DNA of 64,000 bases from Bacteroidota bacterium (GCA_021156365.1 JAJNDK010000012.1:80418-144417), one strand, 5' to 3'; counted from the first letter of the stretch, positions 1-9,319 are shown. The notes: a model not told the origin generated them from the letters alone. Translations and numbers: made by a program.

Positions 1-342
1 ATCTTTGAAACCCATTGGTATCCCCGAAACCATGATGCTTGCCGGATCCATAAATTCACGATAGGACAATACACATGGCTCTGTAACGGGATTTCCGGCA
101 CTGTCGGTGATGGCACCTGCAGGAATAATGATCTTTGTTCCGGAAGCGCTTGTGATCGTATCATTGACGGCAGCCAGCACTGTGTATTCGGTATAAGGCA
201 CATCAATGCCTTTGAAGGCCGGATTGATAACCGGTTTCGGAGCCTGTACAAGGTTAACCTGATTTTTACAGGCTGCAACTAACAATAAGGTGAAAAGGAT
301 CCCGATCCCCGCGTAGAGGATGATTTGTTTTTTTGTTCGCAT
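1..342 (-). CDS. Lipoprotein, N-terminal part only (runs off window)
   Basis: The first 114 codons of a minus-strand gene start at ATG 342-340 and stay open to base 1. The N-terminus is a lipoprotein signal peptide: basic MRTKKQ, a hydrophobic stretch, then lipobox LVAAC with the acceptor Cys near residue 25. The mature part holds a beta-rich segment of the type 'SGTKIIIPAGAITD..GNPV', which resembles the ZU5-like region found in Bacteroidota surface proteins and recurs in the cytochrome-c anti-sigma protein at 41869-44283. It starts only 11 bases after the stop of the gene at 354-1076, so the two are probably co-transcribed. It is likely anchored in a membrane facing the periplasm or outside. 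The function is unknown and the C-terminus is not in the window. Confidence 0.75.
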   Translation of the reverse strand, partial: MRTKKQIILYAGIGILFTLLLVAACKNQVNLVQAPKPVINPAFKGIDVPYTEYTVLAAVNDTITSASGTKIIIPAGAITDSAGNPVTEPCVLSYREFMDPASIMVSGIPMGFKD

Positions 343-353
343 GGTGTGGATTT

Positions 354-1076
354 TTAGTTGTTGATGTGGAGCTTTTTCCGGTAGGTATTCCTGTAGAAGT
401 AGTCGGCTACATCGGCGTACGCATATTGTTTTCCATTGTAAGCAGTTCCGTAGGGATAGTATTTTTTTCCTTCGAGTGACAGGATCTGCTCGGAGCTTCG
501 GTGATATCCCGAGTTATAGGCGGTCGAATAAAAACGGATGCTGTCGGATGCCGTTTGGAAATTTTCATTTGGAAATTTCATTTGAACAAGGGAAACAAAG
601 CAGTTTAGATAGATCAATTGCCAGGTGCCTGACTGTAAGCGTTTGAGTCGCTCTTTCCGAGCAGCTCTTGCATCCGCAATTTTAAAAGAAATGACAGGGG
701 CATACAGTTTTTTCAGCGAATCGTTTTTGCTTAGCTGTATTTCCAGGTCTTCCACAAAGGAAGGTTTCATCTGGAAACGACCGATGGAAAAATCCGCAGC
801 TTCCGTACCTTTTTCTACGTATGCCATTTCAAGAGCACCGGTTTCCAATACATCTTTCAGGGCTGAGTACCGCATGAGCTCTGGAAACACGATCGTACTG
901 AGCAATTCTGAAGAGTGTCCGAATTTTTTACCGGCCTGAGCAAAAGAACTGCTGTTAGCGGCAAGGTAGGTCAATGCACTTTTGTAATCGCTAGCAAAAA
1001 GCAAATCAAATTTCTCTTCACCGGCGGGCTGCAAAGGCCAGATAATGCTAAGCGATATGAAGAGTAATTTGTGCAT
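354..1076 (-). CDS. Exported protein, possibly lysozyme/transglycosylase-like
   Basis: This 240-residue protein has a short hydrophobic N-terminus (MHKLLFISLSIIWPL) that looks like a signal peptide. I do not recognise a named family with certainty. Several features recall the lytic transglycosylase fold: 'FPELMRYS' followed by a Glu-rich helix 'ETGALEMAYVEKG', then 'DFSIGRFQMKPSF', placed like the G-x-x-Q-(M/I)-x-P motif after the catalytic Glu, and near the C-terminus 'YSTAYNSGYHRS', like the AYNaG motif. If so it would cleave peptidoglycan in the periplasm. The downstream lipoprotein begins 11 bases after its stop, suggesting an operon. The enzymatic call is inference from motif order; the gene itself is well supported by length and codon structure. 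Confidence 0.65.
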   Translation of the reverse strand: MHKLLFISLSIIWPLQPAGEEKFDLLFASDYKSALTYLAANSSSFAQAGKKFGHSSELLSTIVFPELMRYSALKDVLETGALEMAYVEKGTEAADFSIGRFQMKPSFVEDLEIQLSKNDSLKKLYAPVISFKIADARAARKERLKRLQSGTWQLIYLNCFVSLVQMKFPNENFQTASDSIRFYSTAYNSGYHRSSEQILSLEGKKYYPYGTAYNGKQYAYADVADYFYRNTYRKKLHINN

Positions 1077-1418
1077 TTGAATATATAATGCACAATAGAA
1101 AAAAAGTTACAGGCGGGTGGGATTTTTCTTTCGGAAGGTTGTATCCAGCTAGCCAGACGCAGATTTCGCGGATGGCGCAGATATATGATGTTATGCGATG
1201 TGGATATGAAAAATTAATGCAGATGTCAGCTGACCAGACACAGATTTCACTAATGACGCAGATATGAGATTCTATGTGATGCGTATGAAAAATTAACGCG
1301 GATGCCTGATTCAGAAATACTCATAACAATCAGAAGAAACCTTATATGTATCTCAGGCTAAATAATTACAGTAAAATCCGTGGAATCTGCGAAATCCTCG
1401 TCTGCATTCAACACGACA
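1077..1418. other. Intergenic spacer with degenerate repeats
   Basis: No convincing gene is present in these 342 bases. The stretch holds an imperfect tandem duplication (listed separately at 1147-1307) and, at about 1374-1396, another fragment of the same theme ('aaaatccgtggaatctgcg'). A 108-codon plus-strand open frame beginning at 1380 mainly overlaps cysQ in antisense and is not credible. Confidence 0.6.
1147..1307. repeat. Two-copy imperfect tandem repeat, about 80 bp per unit
   Basis: Copy A is 1147-1227 and copy B about 1228-1307. They share 'agct..ccagac.cagattt', 'gcagatat' and 'atgaaaaattaa.gc.gatg' in the same order, with point differences and a two-base length change. Within each copy there is a shorter periodicity built on 'gcagat(tt)..gcggat' words of roughly 11-12 bases. 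Words of the type 'cgcagattacgcagat' are common in intergenic DNA of many bacterial genomes; the function is not known. Confidence 0.6.
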
Positions 1419-2243
1419 TCACGATTTCCGGAAGGCGAGGAAATTGGGGTTCTCGATATTTTCTTTGTTATAGCGCAATGGCAGATTGTCTTCGAGGGAA
1501 ATAATTTCGCCTCCTGCATTTTTCAGGATACAATGTCCCGCACAGGTGTCCCATTCCATCGTTCTTCCATACCGCGGATATTCATGCGCTTTTCCTTCAG
1601 CGATAAGGCACATTTTTATGCTGCTGCCTGTATAGATCGACTGGACATCGCCTTGTTCCTGTTTGCGCTCCTGCACAAATTTCTTCGTTTCTATATTGGG
1701 ATGTGAGCGGCTGGCCACAATGGTATGCGCTTTAGGAAGCGCCTGTAACGGAAGCTTTACGGAGAGCCTTATGATCTCTTCGAGGCTCAGCGAAGTAAAC
1801 CTGTTTATATTTTCTATATATACATGCTTGTCGAGTTTGAAAGAGCCCAGGCCATTGGCAGCAAAGTACAGATCTTTAAATACAGGAGAAAAAATAACAC
1901 CGATCACGGTCTGGTTGTTTTCGGAAAGTGCGATATTCACAGTAAATTCTCCGTTGCGGTTAATGAATTCCTTGGTGCCATCCAGGGGATCCACGATCCA
2001 GATGTGGTCCCAATTCTTTCTTTTGTCGTAAATGAAATGTTCCCCTTCTTCCCCTAAAACAGGAACACCGAATGCTTCCAGTTCTTTTTCGATAATGGCA
2101 TTGGCTTCTTTATCCGCTATGGTGACAGGAGTTGAATCCGATTTGTATTCGACTTCAAAAGGATTTTGATAAATACGTTCGATACATTTACCTGCCTTAA
2201 CTGAAGCCTGTATAGCGGCATATAAAAGTTCGTTGTAATTCAC
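1419..2243 (-). CDS. cysQ: 3'(2'),5'-bisphosphate nucleotidase CysQ
   Basis: CysQ removes the 3'-phosphate from adenosine 3',5'-bisphosphate, the by-product of sulfate activation and of phosphopantetheine transfer. The 274-residue length is normal for this member of the inositol monophosphatase superfamily. The metal-binding motifs are in place: GEEGEH at 64-69, DPLDGTKEF at 85-93, and a C-terminal EWDTCAGHCIL, the WD-x-(C/A)-A motif. The start is GTG at 2243-2241; no in-frame ATG lies upstream and the sequence from MNYNELL aligns with the family start. It is the last gene of a minus-strand run and lies 37 bases after the DoxX/thioredoxin-like gene. A phosphopantetheinyl transferase elsewhere in the window (54273) makes the same nucleotide product. 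Confidence 0.93.
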   Translation of the reverse strand: MNYNELLYAAIQASVKAGKCIERIYQNPFEVEYKSDSTPVTIADKEANAIIEKELEAFGVPVLGEEGEHFIYDKRKNWDHIWIVDPLDGTKEFINRNGEFTVNIALSENNQTVIGVIFSPVFKDLYFAANGLGSFKLDKHVYIENINRFTSLSLEEIIRLSVKLPLQALPKAHTIVASRSHPNIETKKFVQERKQEQGDVQSIYTGSSIKMCLIAEGKAHEYPRYGRTMEWDTCAGHCILKNAGGEIISLEDNLPLRYNKENIENPNFLAFRKS

Positions 2244-2280
2244 AGGTTGTTTGTTAATGAAGAGGCAGCCGTAGCAAAAC

Positions 2281-3606
2281 CTATTTCATGTGCATGTCTT
2301 TTGTTTCACTGAAAGAAGGCCAGTTGTTATAATGCCAGTTGGCAATCACTTTACAGTCTTGCATCAGCATCAGTCCCGGATTGGAACGGATCATTGTTTT
2401 CAATACCACCCCGTCGGCGCTTGCAAAATCATAGAGCGCATTGTGTTTGTGCTTAAAATCATTGATCTGTTCGCTGCTGGAAGAAGTGATGGCCGTAACA
2501 CGGATGTTGTTTTTCTTAGCCAGCTCGTAAAAGTCGTTGATCTTTGCATGCAGCGATGGATCCTGTTCGGCCTTATCGAGATTCCAGTAAATGATATAGA
2601 AGTTATATCCTTTCAGCGCGAGGATACTGTCCGTAATATTATTGCCATCCAGATCGCTAAGCGTAAAGTCAACAATTTTAGGTGCATCTACTGCCGGTGC
2701 CAGCTCAACGGAGCCAAGAGCAGATTCATAGGCCCAGGTGAGTGTATCCTGCCACGGCATGTTCTTATCTGTAAATTCTTTTTTCTCGCCGTTTTTCAGG
2801 TTCTTATAAATGAACCGCGATTCGTAAACAGCAGGTTTAAAATTCGGTCCGGGCTTCAGTCCGTCGCAAATGCTTTTTCCGGGAGCATATGCTCTGAAGT
2901 CCTTCACAGGCAGGTTCCTGAATGTATAGATCGGGAACCAAACAGAATAAACGATAAAGAGAAAGGCGATCCCTAAATTGATAGCATTGCGCGAAAACAA
3001 GGGATTGATATTGTTCCTGCCTACAAATAGCACGGTGATGAGGATCAGCAATACAAGGTCTTTTACAAAGGAGGTCCATGGTTTCAGCACCAGGAAATCA
3101 CCAAAACAGCCGCAGGTAGTTACTTTGTTGTAGCAGGCCGAGTAGAAAGTAAGGAAAGTAAAGAATACGATCTGCAGCATAAGCAACCAAAGCGTAATAT
3201 TTCGCCAGATGCCGATCAATAATAAACAGCCGAGCACCATTTCGGAAATACAAATGACAGTGGCAAGCGGTTGTGCAATATGAGCGAATGCATCGAACAT
3301 TCCCCAGCCGGTAGCTTCTTTGAATACTTCGAAATACTCTTCCAGCTTATAGCCAAATCCTACGGTATCATTGGCTTTTATCCAGCCTGAAAAAATGAAC
3401 AAACCACCCACCACGAAGCGGCAAAAATGTGTAAGCCAGGAAAAGCGTGCAAAGAAATGTGAACCGTTAATGAAAATAAGCAAGGTCAGCAATACAATAC
3501 TCAGCCACATCTTGCTGTAACAGGGAGGGCAAATGAAGAAAAGGAGTACGGCCAGTCCTGTTGACAGGATAAATTTAAAAAAACGGGTTTGTAAAAATTT
3601 CTTCAT
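2281..3606 (-). CDS. DoxX/MauE-like membrane protein with thioredoxin-like C-terminus (BT_3928 type)
   Basis: This 441-residue protein has an N-terminal half with several hydrophobic helices (about residues 10-30, 33-48, 64-76, 115-133, 138-158, 182-197 and 210-226) resembling DoxX/MauE proteins, including a CGC pair at 165-167 just after a helix end ('TTCGCFG'). The C-terminal domain (about 295-441) looks like a thioredoxin fold: 'VDFTLSDLDGNNITDSI', 'YNFYIIYWNLDKA', 'LMLMQDCKVIANW'. It lacks a CxxC active site. Such fusions are typical of Bacteroidota and are often named BT_3928 family. A role in electron transfer or disulfide handling is plausible from MauE-type relatives but unproven. It lies between the GreA-like gene and cysQ on the same strand. 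Confidence 0.8.
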   Translation of the reverse strand: MKKFLQTRFFKFILSTGLAVLLFFICPPCYSKMWLSIVLLTLLIFINGSHFFARFSWLTHFCRFVVGGLFIFSGWIKANDTVGFGYKLEEYFEVFKEATGWGMFDAFAHIAQPLATVICISEMVLGCLLLIGIWRNITLWLLMLQIVFFTFLTFYSACYNKVTTCGCFGDFLVLKPWTSFVKDLVLLILITVLFVGRNNINPLFSRNAINLGIAFLFIVYSVWFPIYTFRNLPVKDFRAYAPGKSICDGLKPGPNFKPAVYESRFIYKNLKNGEKKEFTDKNMPWQDTLTWAYESALGSVELAPAVDAPKIVDFTLSDLDGNNITDSILALKGYNFYIIYWNLDKAEQDPSLHAKINDFYELAKKNNIRVTAITSSSSEQINDFKHKHNALYDFASADGVVLKTMIRSNPGLMLMQDCKVIANWHYNNWPSFSETKDMHMK

Positions 3607-3669
3607 AGATCGTATGTTTTTTGAGCGTTTACATTCAACAAATATCGTACCTCAATTACCTGCGTTAAT

Positions 3670-4125
3670 TTACCAAATTTTCTTTATTTCGTATTCAATA
3701 CCATTCACTTCTACTTTCTCATTCCGTTTATGCCCTACGATCTCTTTCCCTAAAGGCGAAGAGGTAGACACGGCGAACACCAGGTTGTCTTTTACTTTCA
3801 CTTTTCCCAGCCCGATAGCTACAAACAAATAGCCCTGGTTGGTGGAAACAAGGCTTCCTTTCATGATATAACCTAAGTCAAGGCTCAGGTCGATCCTTTG
3901 CAGATCGGTTTTTTGCTTTTCCAGTTCTTCGATCTGGGTTCCGATCTTCTCCTGCTCCAGCTGGTTCATGGCTTTGGCGGTTTCATGTTTGTCACCTGCC
4001 GAGCTTTTCGATTCATTGTTGCCGTCTTTTATTAATGAATGAAGTTCCTGCTTCATCAGGCTGATCTTCTCATCTACCGCTGCCACACATGCTTCGTGTA
4101 CCAGGTATTTAAAGTCTAAGTTCAT
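3670..4125 (-). CDS. GreA/GreB-like transcript-cleavage factor family protein
   Basis: This 151-residue protein has two parts: a helical, charged N-terminal region (about 1-80) that should form a coiled coil, and a C-terminal GreA/GreB-type domain (about 88-151) with 'VSTSSPLGKEIVGHKRNE' matching the family's 'SP(I/L)(A/G)xxLxGKxxGD' segment, followed by 'VEVNGIEYEIKKIW'. Gre factors rescue backtracked RNA polymerase by inserting a coiled-coil tip bearing acidic residues; here the tip region reads 'SSAGDKHETAKAM', so acidic residues are present. Short Bacteroidota members of this kind are often mislabelled '3-oxoacyl-ACP synthase'. It could bind polymerase without being a true cleavage factor. 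Same strand as its neighbours; 122 bases separate it from yitT. Confidence 0.8.
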   Translation of the reverse strand: MNLDFKYLVHEACVAAVDEKISLMKQELHSLIKDGNNESKSSAGDKHETAKAMNQLEQEKIGTQIEELEKQKTDLQRIDLSLDLGYIMKGSLVSTNQGYLFVAIGLGKVKVKDNLVFAVSTSSPLGKEIVGHKRNEKVEVNGIEYEIKKIW

Positions 4126-4247
4126 TGTTTATTTCTGGTTTTTGATTCCGGATTTCGGGTTAACCTGTTTAAATAATATCATCATTTCTACTCTTACTAT
4201 CTTTTATGCTTTCGTGAAGCCTCGTGATGGTTCAATTGATTAGTTCC

Positions 4248-5144
4248 TCAATGCAGCGGTCGTTTCTTGATCATGCCCCCCTTTGTTTCGTTGATGGAAT
4301 GCTGTATCACAAAAGCCCTTGAATCTACTTTTTCTATTTCTACTAATATCTTATGTGTTTCGAGGCGGGTTACCACGCAAAAAAGAATTTTCCGGTCATC
4401 TTCTTTTAAACCTGTACTGCCGAAGCCTGATTCACCTTTATAGACCGTTACTCCACGACCAAGGTTTTTGATGATAATGTGCTTCACTTCATCTGCCTTC
4501 TCCGAAACGATGGTAATGCCAATGTATTCCTCAATACCATTGGTGACAAAATCAACGGTTTTGGAAGCTACAAAATAAGTAAGCATAGAGTACAGGGCGA
4601 TCTTGATCCCTACGAGATAGGCAGAAGCGGAGAAAATAACAACATTGATAATGGAGATCACGTCACCTACCGAAAGCGAAGATTTTTTACTCAGGGCGAT
4701 CGCCAATACTTCTGTTCCATCGATCACACTGCCACCCCGGATGCACAGGCCTATCCCTGCGCCTAAGAAGAAACCGCCAAATACCGATATCAGCAGTGTA
4801 TCGGTGTTTTTATCAATATTCAGATTGATCTCTACAAAGGAAAGCGTGATAGCCAGTGCAATGATCGCTATCAGGGTTTTAATAGCAAAAGCAGGTGAGA
4901 TCTGCCTGTAGCCGATAAAAATAAATGGGATATTGATCACCACGATCAGTATGGAAATGTTGATGTCGGTAAGCTGGTTGGTGAGCAGGGAGATCCCCGT
5001 TACGCCACCATCTAAAAAATCATTGGGAAGAAGAAAGCCTTTCAGTCCGATGGTAGCAGAAGCAATTCCCAGCGCGATCAGGATAATGTTCTTTACATTA
5101 TTCTTAAAGTCAATGGTATTGCTCAGCTGTGTCGTCTTAGTCAT
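4248..5144 (-). CDS. YitT family membrane protein
   Basis: This 298-residue integral membrane protein matches the YitT family: five to six hydrophobic segments in the first 200 residues, 'LPNDFLDGGVTGISLL' near residue 40, 'FLGAGIGLCIRGGSVIDGTE' near 127-146, and a soluble C-terminal DUF2179 domain (about 210-298; 'VTVYKGESGFGSTGLKEDDR' and 'VSVVIFC'-like strands). The physiological substrate of YitT proteins is not established. Its ATG (5144-5142) overlaps the last codons of the upstream MMPL exporter gene by 8 bases, indicating translational coupling and a shared transcript. Confidence 0.88.
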   Translation of the reverse strand: MTKTTQLSNTIDFKNNVKNIILIALGIASATIGLKGFLLPNDFLDGGVTGISLLTNQLTDINISILIVVINIPFIFIGYRQISPAFAIKTLIAIIALAITLSFVEINLNIDKNTDTLLISVFGGFFLGAGIGLCIRGGSVIDGTEVLAIALSKKSSLSVGDVISIINVVIFSASAYLVGIKIALYSMLTYFVASKTVDFVTNGIEEYIGITIVSEKADEVKHIIIKNLGRGVTVYKGESGFGSTGLKEDDRKILFCVVTRLETHKILVEIEKVDSRAFVIQHSINETKGGMIKKRPLH

Positions 5145-7539
5145 CTTTACCTGAATCTACAACCGGTTCTATCGGCTCTATTGGTTCAATGTCTTCTTCG
5201 GGTATAACAGCATTACTTTCTTCGATTTCTTTACGGGATATTACATTCGACAGAGAAATAAGAATGGCGGGTAATAATACGAGGTTGGTACACATGGAAA
5301 CCAGTAAGGTCAATGAGATCAGAACACCCAATGCGACGGTTCCTCCAAAGCTTGACCAGATAAAAATGGAAAATCCGCTGAACAGGATCACGGCAGTGTA
5401 TACCATGCTCACTCCCATATCTCTCACACAAATGGAAATGGCCTGTGGAACGGTGATCAGCTTGTTGTTTTTCAATTCCTGCCGGTAGCGGGTGAGGAAA
5501 TAAATGGTCCCGTCGGAGGCAATACCAAAAGCAATACTGAAAATCAAAATAGTAGAAGGCTTGAAACGGATATCCATGAAACCCATCACACCCGCTGTGA
5601 TCACAAGTGGGATGAGGCAGGGTAGCTTGGACAATACAATGATCTTCCAGGAGCGGAACAAGGCCAAACCAACCAATGCGATCAGTATGATTTCGATCAG
5701 TAAGCTCTCGATCAGGTTGTTCAGCAGATAGTCATTCCCTTTCAGGAAGGTTAGACTGTGCCCGGTCATTGATACTTTTGCATCGGTTCCTTTAAACAGG
5801 GAATCGATCTTCGGTTTCAGATCTGCTACCAGCTCTTTGGTTTTTTTGGAGCCTATATCCTGCATACGATAGCTGATCCGTGTTACCTGTTTGGCAGTAT
5901 CGATATATCCGGTGAATTTATTTTCCTGGCCTTTCACTGTAGCGCTGAAGTCGCTTAATTTTTTCAGCTCACCGATACTCGGAACCATATAATATTTTGT
6001 ATCACCGCCCCGGAAAGCCTGGTAGGAAAATTTGATCCCTTCGTCAATGGACAGTGGGCGGGAGAATTCGGGATATTTTGCAATGATCTTTTCCAGCGCT
6101 TTGATCTTATAGATGATCTGTGCATTGTCGGCAAATACACCGTTTGGTTTTTTCGTGTCAACCGTAATTTCAAATGGAAGAATACCGTTAAAATTACTTT
6201 CAAAGAATTTGAGGTCCGTATATACTTTGTCTTTTTCCGGAAGGTCATCCACCACAAAGCCGATCACGCTTACCTGTGTCATTCCCCAAAGTCCCAAAGC
6301 CGTAATGATTCCTGTAACAATATATATATGCTTGCGCCTGTTTTGAACAAGATGATCGATGAAGGCAATGAAGGCATTGATGCGTTTGCCTTCCACGTGT
6401 TTGGTGTGTTTCAGTGAAGGTTCGGGCAGGAAGCTCAATATGATGGGGATCAGTACCAGTGTGATCAGGTAAGTAACAAGAACGTTGATGGCAGAAACGA
6501 TTCCGAACTCAACCAGTAATGCAGTGTTGGTGAAATACAGTACAGCGAACCCGATAGCAGTGGTAATGTTGGCGAGGAAGAGCGTGATGGCCATTGTCTC
6601 CACCATGCGGGAGATACTTTTGATTTTATTGTTGTGTTTGGTATACTCCCGGTGATACCGGTTGATAAAGAAAATACAGTTGGGTATCCCGATCACAATG
6701 ATCAGCGGGGGCAATAAGCCGGAAAGAATAGTGATCTTGTATCCGCAAAGATGCATGATCCCCAGGGCCCATATCACGCCTATAATAACAACGAGCAGGG
6801 AAAATATCACCGTGGAAAAAGAGCGGAAGAAGAACCACAGAACAATAGCTGTAACGATGATGGCCAGCAGGGAAAATAATTTCATTTCACCTGATACTTT
6901 TTTCATCACGGCAGAACGGATATACGGCATACCGGAGTAATGCATTTCCGTAGCGTGTTTTTTCGAAAAGGCTTCGCAATAGGTTTTGATGCTATCCACG
7001 ATCTCCAGCCTGCGCGAAGAGTTCAGCTCTTTTTCATTAAAGGTGATCGCCAGCAGGGTGGATTTTTCTTTTTTATTGTAGATAACACCTTCGTAGAACG
7101 GAAGGGAATTTATTCTGTCTTTTATTCCTTTTACCTCTTCTTCGGAAAGCACCGGTTTGTTGATCAGCGGCACTACATTGAATTTCTCGAGCGAGTCGTC
7201 GAATACAAAGTCATAGGCATTGCCAAGTGACAATACATCTTTGATCCCGCCCGTACTTTTAATTTCTTTGGTGAGTTTGATCCAGTCGTTGAAGAAATCC
7301 TTTTTGAAAATATTGTCGGATTTAACCCCAACGGCCATTACGTTGCCATCCTCTCCGAAATATTTTTTGAATTGCTGGTAAGCGATATAAGAGGAGTCCT
7401 GCTCCGGAAGGATTTTGGCAAAATTGTAAGAAAGTTCGATTTTAGTGGCGTGATAGCCAAAAAAGCCGGTAAGCAGAAGTACTACCGATATATAAGCGAG
7501 CCTGTTTCTTAATAATGATCTTGTTAGCGCCTTCCACAT
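5137..7539 (-). CDS. MMPL/RND superfamily exporter
   Basis: This 800-residue protein has the two-fold RND layout: an N-terminal helix, a periplasmic loop (about 35-210), a helix cluster (about 220-375), a second helix at about 410, a second periplasmic loop (about 430-620) and a second helix cluster (about 625-765). The first cluster contains 'GVIWALGIMHLCGYKITILS' and the second 'SIAFGIASDGTIYFLTRYR', both typical of the MMPL/sterol-sensing-domain branch. The charged tail is repetitive, rich in 'PIEPIEP'. These proteins move lipids or hydrophobic molecules with proton motive force; Bacteroidota homologues are often called hydrophobe exporters. It is first in a minus-strand group with yitT and divergent from pntA. 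Confidence 0.88.
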   Translation of the reverse strand: MWKALTRSLLRNRLAYISVVLLLTGFFGYHATKIELSYNFAKILPEQDSSYIAYQQFKKYFGEDGNVMAVGVKSDNIFKKDFFNDWIKLTKEIKSTGGIKDVLSLGNAYDFVFDDSLEKFNVVPLINKPVLSEEEVKGIKDRINSLPFYEGVIYNKKEKSTLLAITFNEKELNSSRRLEIVDSIKTYCEAFSKKHATEMHYSGMPYIRSAVMKKVSGEMKLFSLLAIIVTAIVLWFFFRSFSTVIFSLLVVIIGVIWALGIMHLCGYKITILSGLLPPLIIVIGIPNCIFFINRYHREYTKHNNKIKSISRMVETMAITLFLANITTAIGFAVLYFTNTALLVEFGIVSAINVLVTYLITLVLIPIILSFLPEPSLKHTKHVEGKRINAFIAFIDHLVQNRRKHIYIVTGIITALGLWGMTQVSVIGFVVDDLPEKDKVYTDLKFFESNFNGILPFEITVDTKKPNGVFADNAQIIYKIKALEKIIAKYPEFSRPLSIDEGIKFSYQAFRGGDTKYYMVPSIGELKKLSDFSATVKGQENKFTGYIDTAKQVTRISYRMQDIGSKKTKELVADLKPKIDSLFKGTDAKVSMTGHSLTFLKGNDYLLNNLIESLLIEIILIALVGLALFRSWKIIVLSKLPCLIPLVITAGVMGFMDIRFKPSTILIFSIAFGIASDGTIYFLTRYRQELKNNKLITVPQAISICVRDMGVSMVYTAVILFSGFSIFIWSSFGGTVALGVLISLTLLVSMCTNLVLLPAILISLSNVISRKEIEESNAVIPEEDIEPIEPIEPVVDSGKDD

Positions 7540-7712
7540 AATTTCAACCTGAATAAAGGCGTGAATATACGCAAAAAAACCGTAATCGGCGGTTTAAAAA
7601 TTGTGAGTATTTACCTCATTTTGAATTAACATTTATTAGTAATGTGCAATATATTTTTCTTTCTTTGTCTCTTTAAAATTTGCGAATAAAAATAAATCAT
7701 TAAACTTTAGAT

Positions 7713-9260
7713 ATGAAGGTAGGAATTCCATCCGAAATATTCCCGAATGAATTGAGAGTTGCTGCAACTCCCAAAACAGTCAAACGACTGCAAAAGCAGG
7801 GATTTGAAGTGTACATTCAGCACAATGCCGGGATAAAAGCAAATTTTTCTGATAAAGAATTTGAAGAGGCAGGGGCTAAGATAGTAAACACGGCTGCTGA
7901 TATTTACGGCAATTCGGATATTGTATTGAAAGTTAAAGAACCTTCCGCAGAAGAAGTGAGTATGATGAAGGAAGGTTTGGTTTTGTTGAGCTATCTGTGG
8001 CCGGCACAAAATCAGGAATTGCTTAAAAAGCTTGCTGAGAAAAAAGTGAATGCAGTAGCGATGGATGCCATCCCACGTATCTCAAGGGCTCAAAAAATGG
8101 ATGTCCTTTCTTCCATGGCAAACATTGCAGGATACAGATCTGTGATCGAAGGATCGTTTCATTTCGGAAGATTCCTGAATGGCCAGATCACTGCTGCCGG
8201 AAAGGTAGAACCTGCTAAAGTACTCGTAATTGGCGCCGGTGTTGCCGGTTTGGCTGCTATCGGCGCTGCTAATTCATTAGGTGCGATCGTAAGGGCTTTT
8301 GATACACGTAAGGAAGTGGCTGAACAGATCGAATCAATGGGAGCGCAGTTCCTTACCGTAGAAATAGAAGAAGATGGGGCCACTTCCTCCGGTTACTCAA
8401 AAGAAATGAGTAAAGAATTTATTGAAGCGGAGATGAAACTCTTCTTAGAACAAGCGAAGGAAGTTGATATTGTAATTACCACCGCACAAATTCCGGGCAG
8501 ACCCGCTCCCAAATTATGGTTGGATTATCACGTGGCTGCAATGAAGCCAGGTTCAGTAATTGTGGATCTGGCGGCATCAACAGGTGGTAATTGTGCGTTA
8601 ACTAAAGATGGGGAAGTATATACAACTGACAATGGAGTTACTATAGTTGGTAAATTGAACCAGCTGCCAAATCAGGCTTCGCAGTTATATGGCAATAACC
8701 TGTGTCACCTGTTGGATGATATGGGCAAAGCAGAGAAATTTAAGATCGATATGGAGGATGCCGTTGTATCCAGGGCCATGGTGACTTATGACGGTAAGGT
8801 CAACTGGCCGCCTGCTCCTTTGCAGGTAAGTCCGACTGCGGGTGGTGGCGCAAAAAAGGCAACTGCTCCTACCACGGAAGAAGTAAAAATTTCGGAACAG
8901 GAAAAAGCAAAAAAAACAGCGCTAACGACGCTCATTAGTCTGGCAGTAGTTGGGGGCTTATTGTTGCTGGTAGGAAAATTTGCACCAAGCGAATTCATTC
9001 AACATTTCACCGTATTTGTACTGGCTGTTTTCGTGGGCTGGCAGGTGATCTCAAATGTGTCGCACTCCTTGCACACCCCTTTAATGGCTGTAACCAACGC
9101 CATTAGCGGGATTATCATTATCGGTGGTTTATTGCAGACAACAGATGATTTTGCCAATCCCATAACCATACTTGCCTGTATAGCCATCCTGGTAGCAAGT
9201 ATAAATGTTGTGGGAGGTTTTGTGGTTACACACCGGATGTTGAAAATGTTTAAAAAGTAA
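7713..9260 (+). CDS. pntA: NAD(P) transhydrogenase subunit alpha PntA
   Basis: With PntB this subunit forms the proton-translocating transhydrogenase, passing hydride from NADH to NADP+ at the cost of proton motive force. The 515-residue form fuses the NAD-binding dI domain with the membrane part. The alanine-dehydrogenase-like dI domain (about 1-380) shows the nucleotide-binding 'VIGAGVAGLAAIGAA' near 172-186 and the mobile-loop region. After a Lys/Ala linker (about 385-405) come four helices (about 408-510), including 'HTPLMAVTNAISGIIIIGG'. Many genomes split this gene into two; here it is a single frame. pntB follows 59 bases downstream. Confidence 0.95.
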   Translation: MKVGIPSEIFPNELRVAATPKTVKRLQKQGFEVYIQHNAGIKANFSDKEFEEAGAKIVNTAADIYGNSDIVLKVKEPSAEEVSMMKEGLVLLSYLWPAQNQELLKKLAEKKVNAVAMDAIPRISRAQKMDVLSSMANIAGYRSVIEGSFHFGRFLNGQITAAGKVEPAKVLVIGAGVAGLAAIGAANSLGAIVRAFDTRKEVAEQIESMGAQFLTVEIEEDGATSSGYSKEMSKEFIEAEMKLFLEQAKEVDIVITTAQIPGRPAPKLWLDYHVAAMKPGSVIVDLAASTGGNCALTKDGEVYTTDNGVTIVGKLNQLPNQASQLYGNNLCHLLDDMGKAEKFKIDMEDAVVSRAMVTYDGKVNWPPAPLQVSPTAGGGAKKATAPTTEEVKISEQEKAKKTALTTLISLAVVGGLLLLVGKFAPSEFIQHFTVFVLAVFVGWQVISNVSHSLHTPLMAVTNAISGIIIIGGLLQTTDDFANPITILACIAILVASINVVGGFVVTHRMLKMFKK

Positions 9261-9319
9261 CAAAGCAAAGCTTCAACGAGACAATAGTAAAAAAATTAAC
9301 AAGGAGTTAAAAGAGATTT

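Noticed and set aside
625..939. 104-codon plus-strand frame antisense to the lysozyme-like gene
   Set aside because: It is fully overlapped by the better minus-strand gene with signal peptide and motifs.
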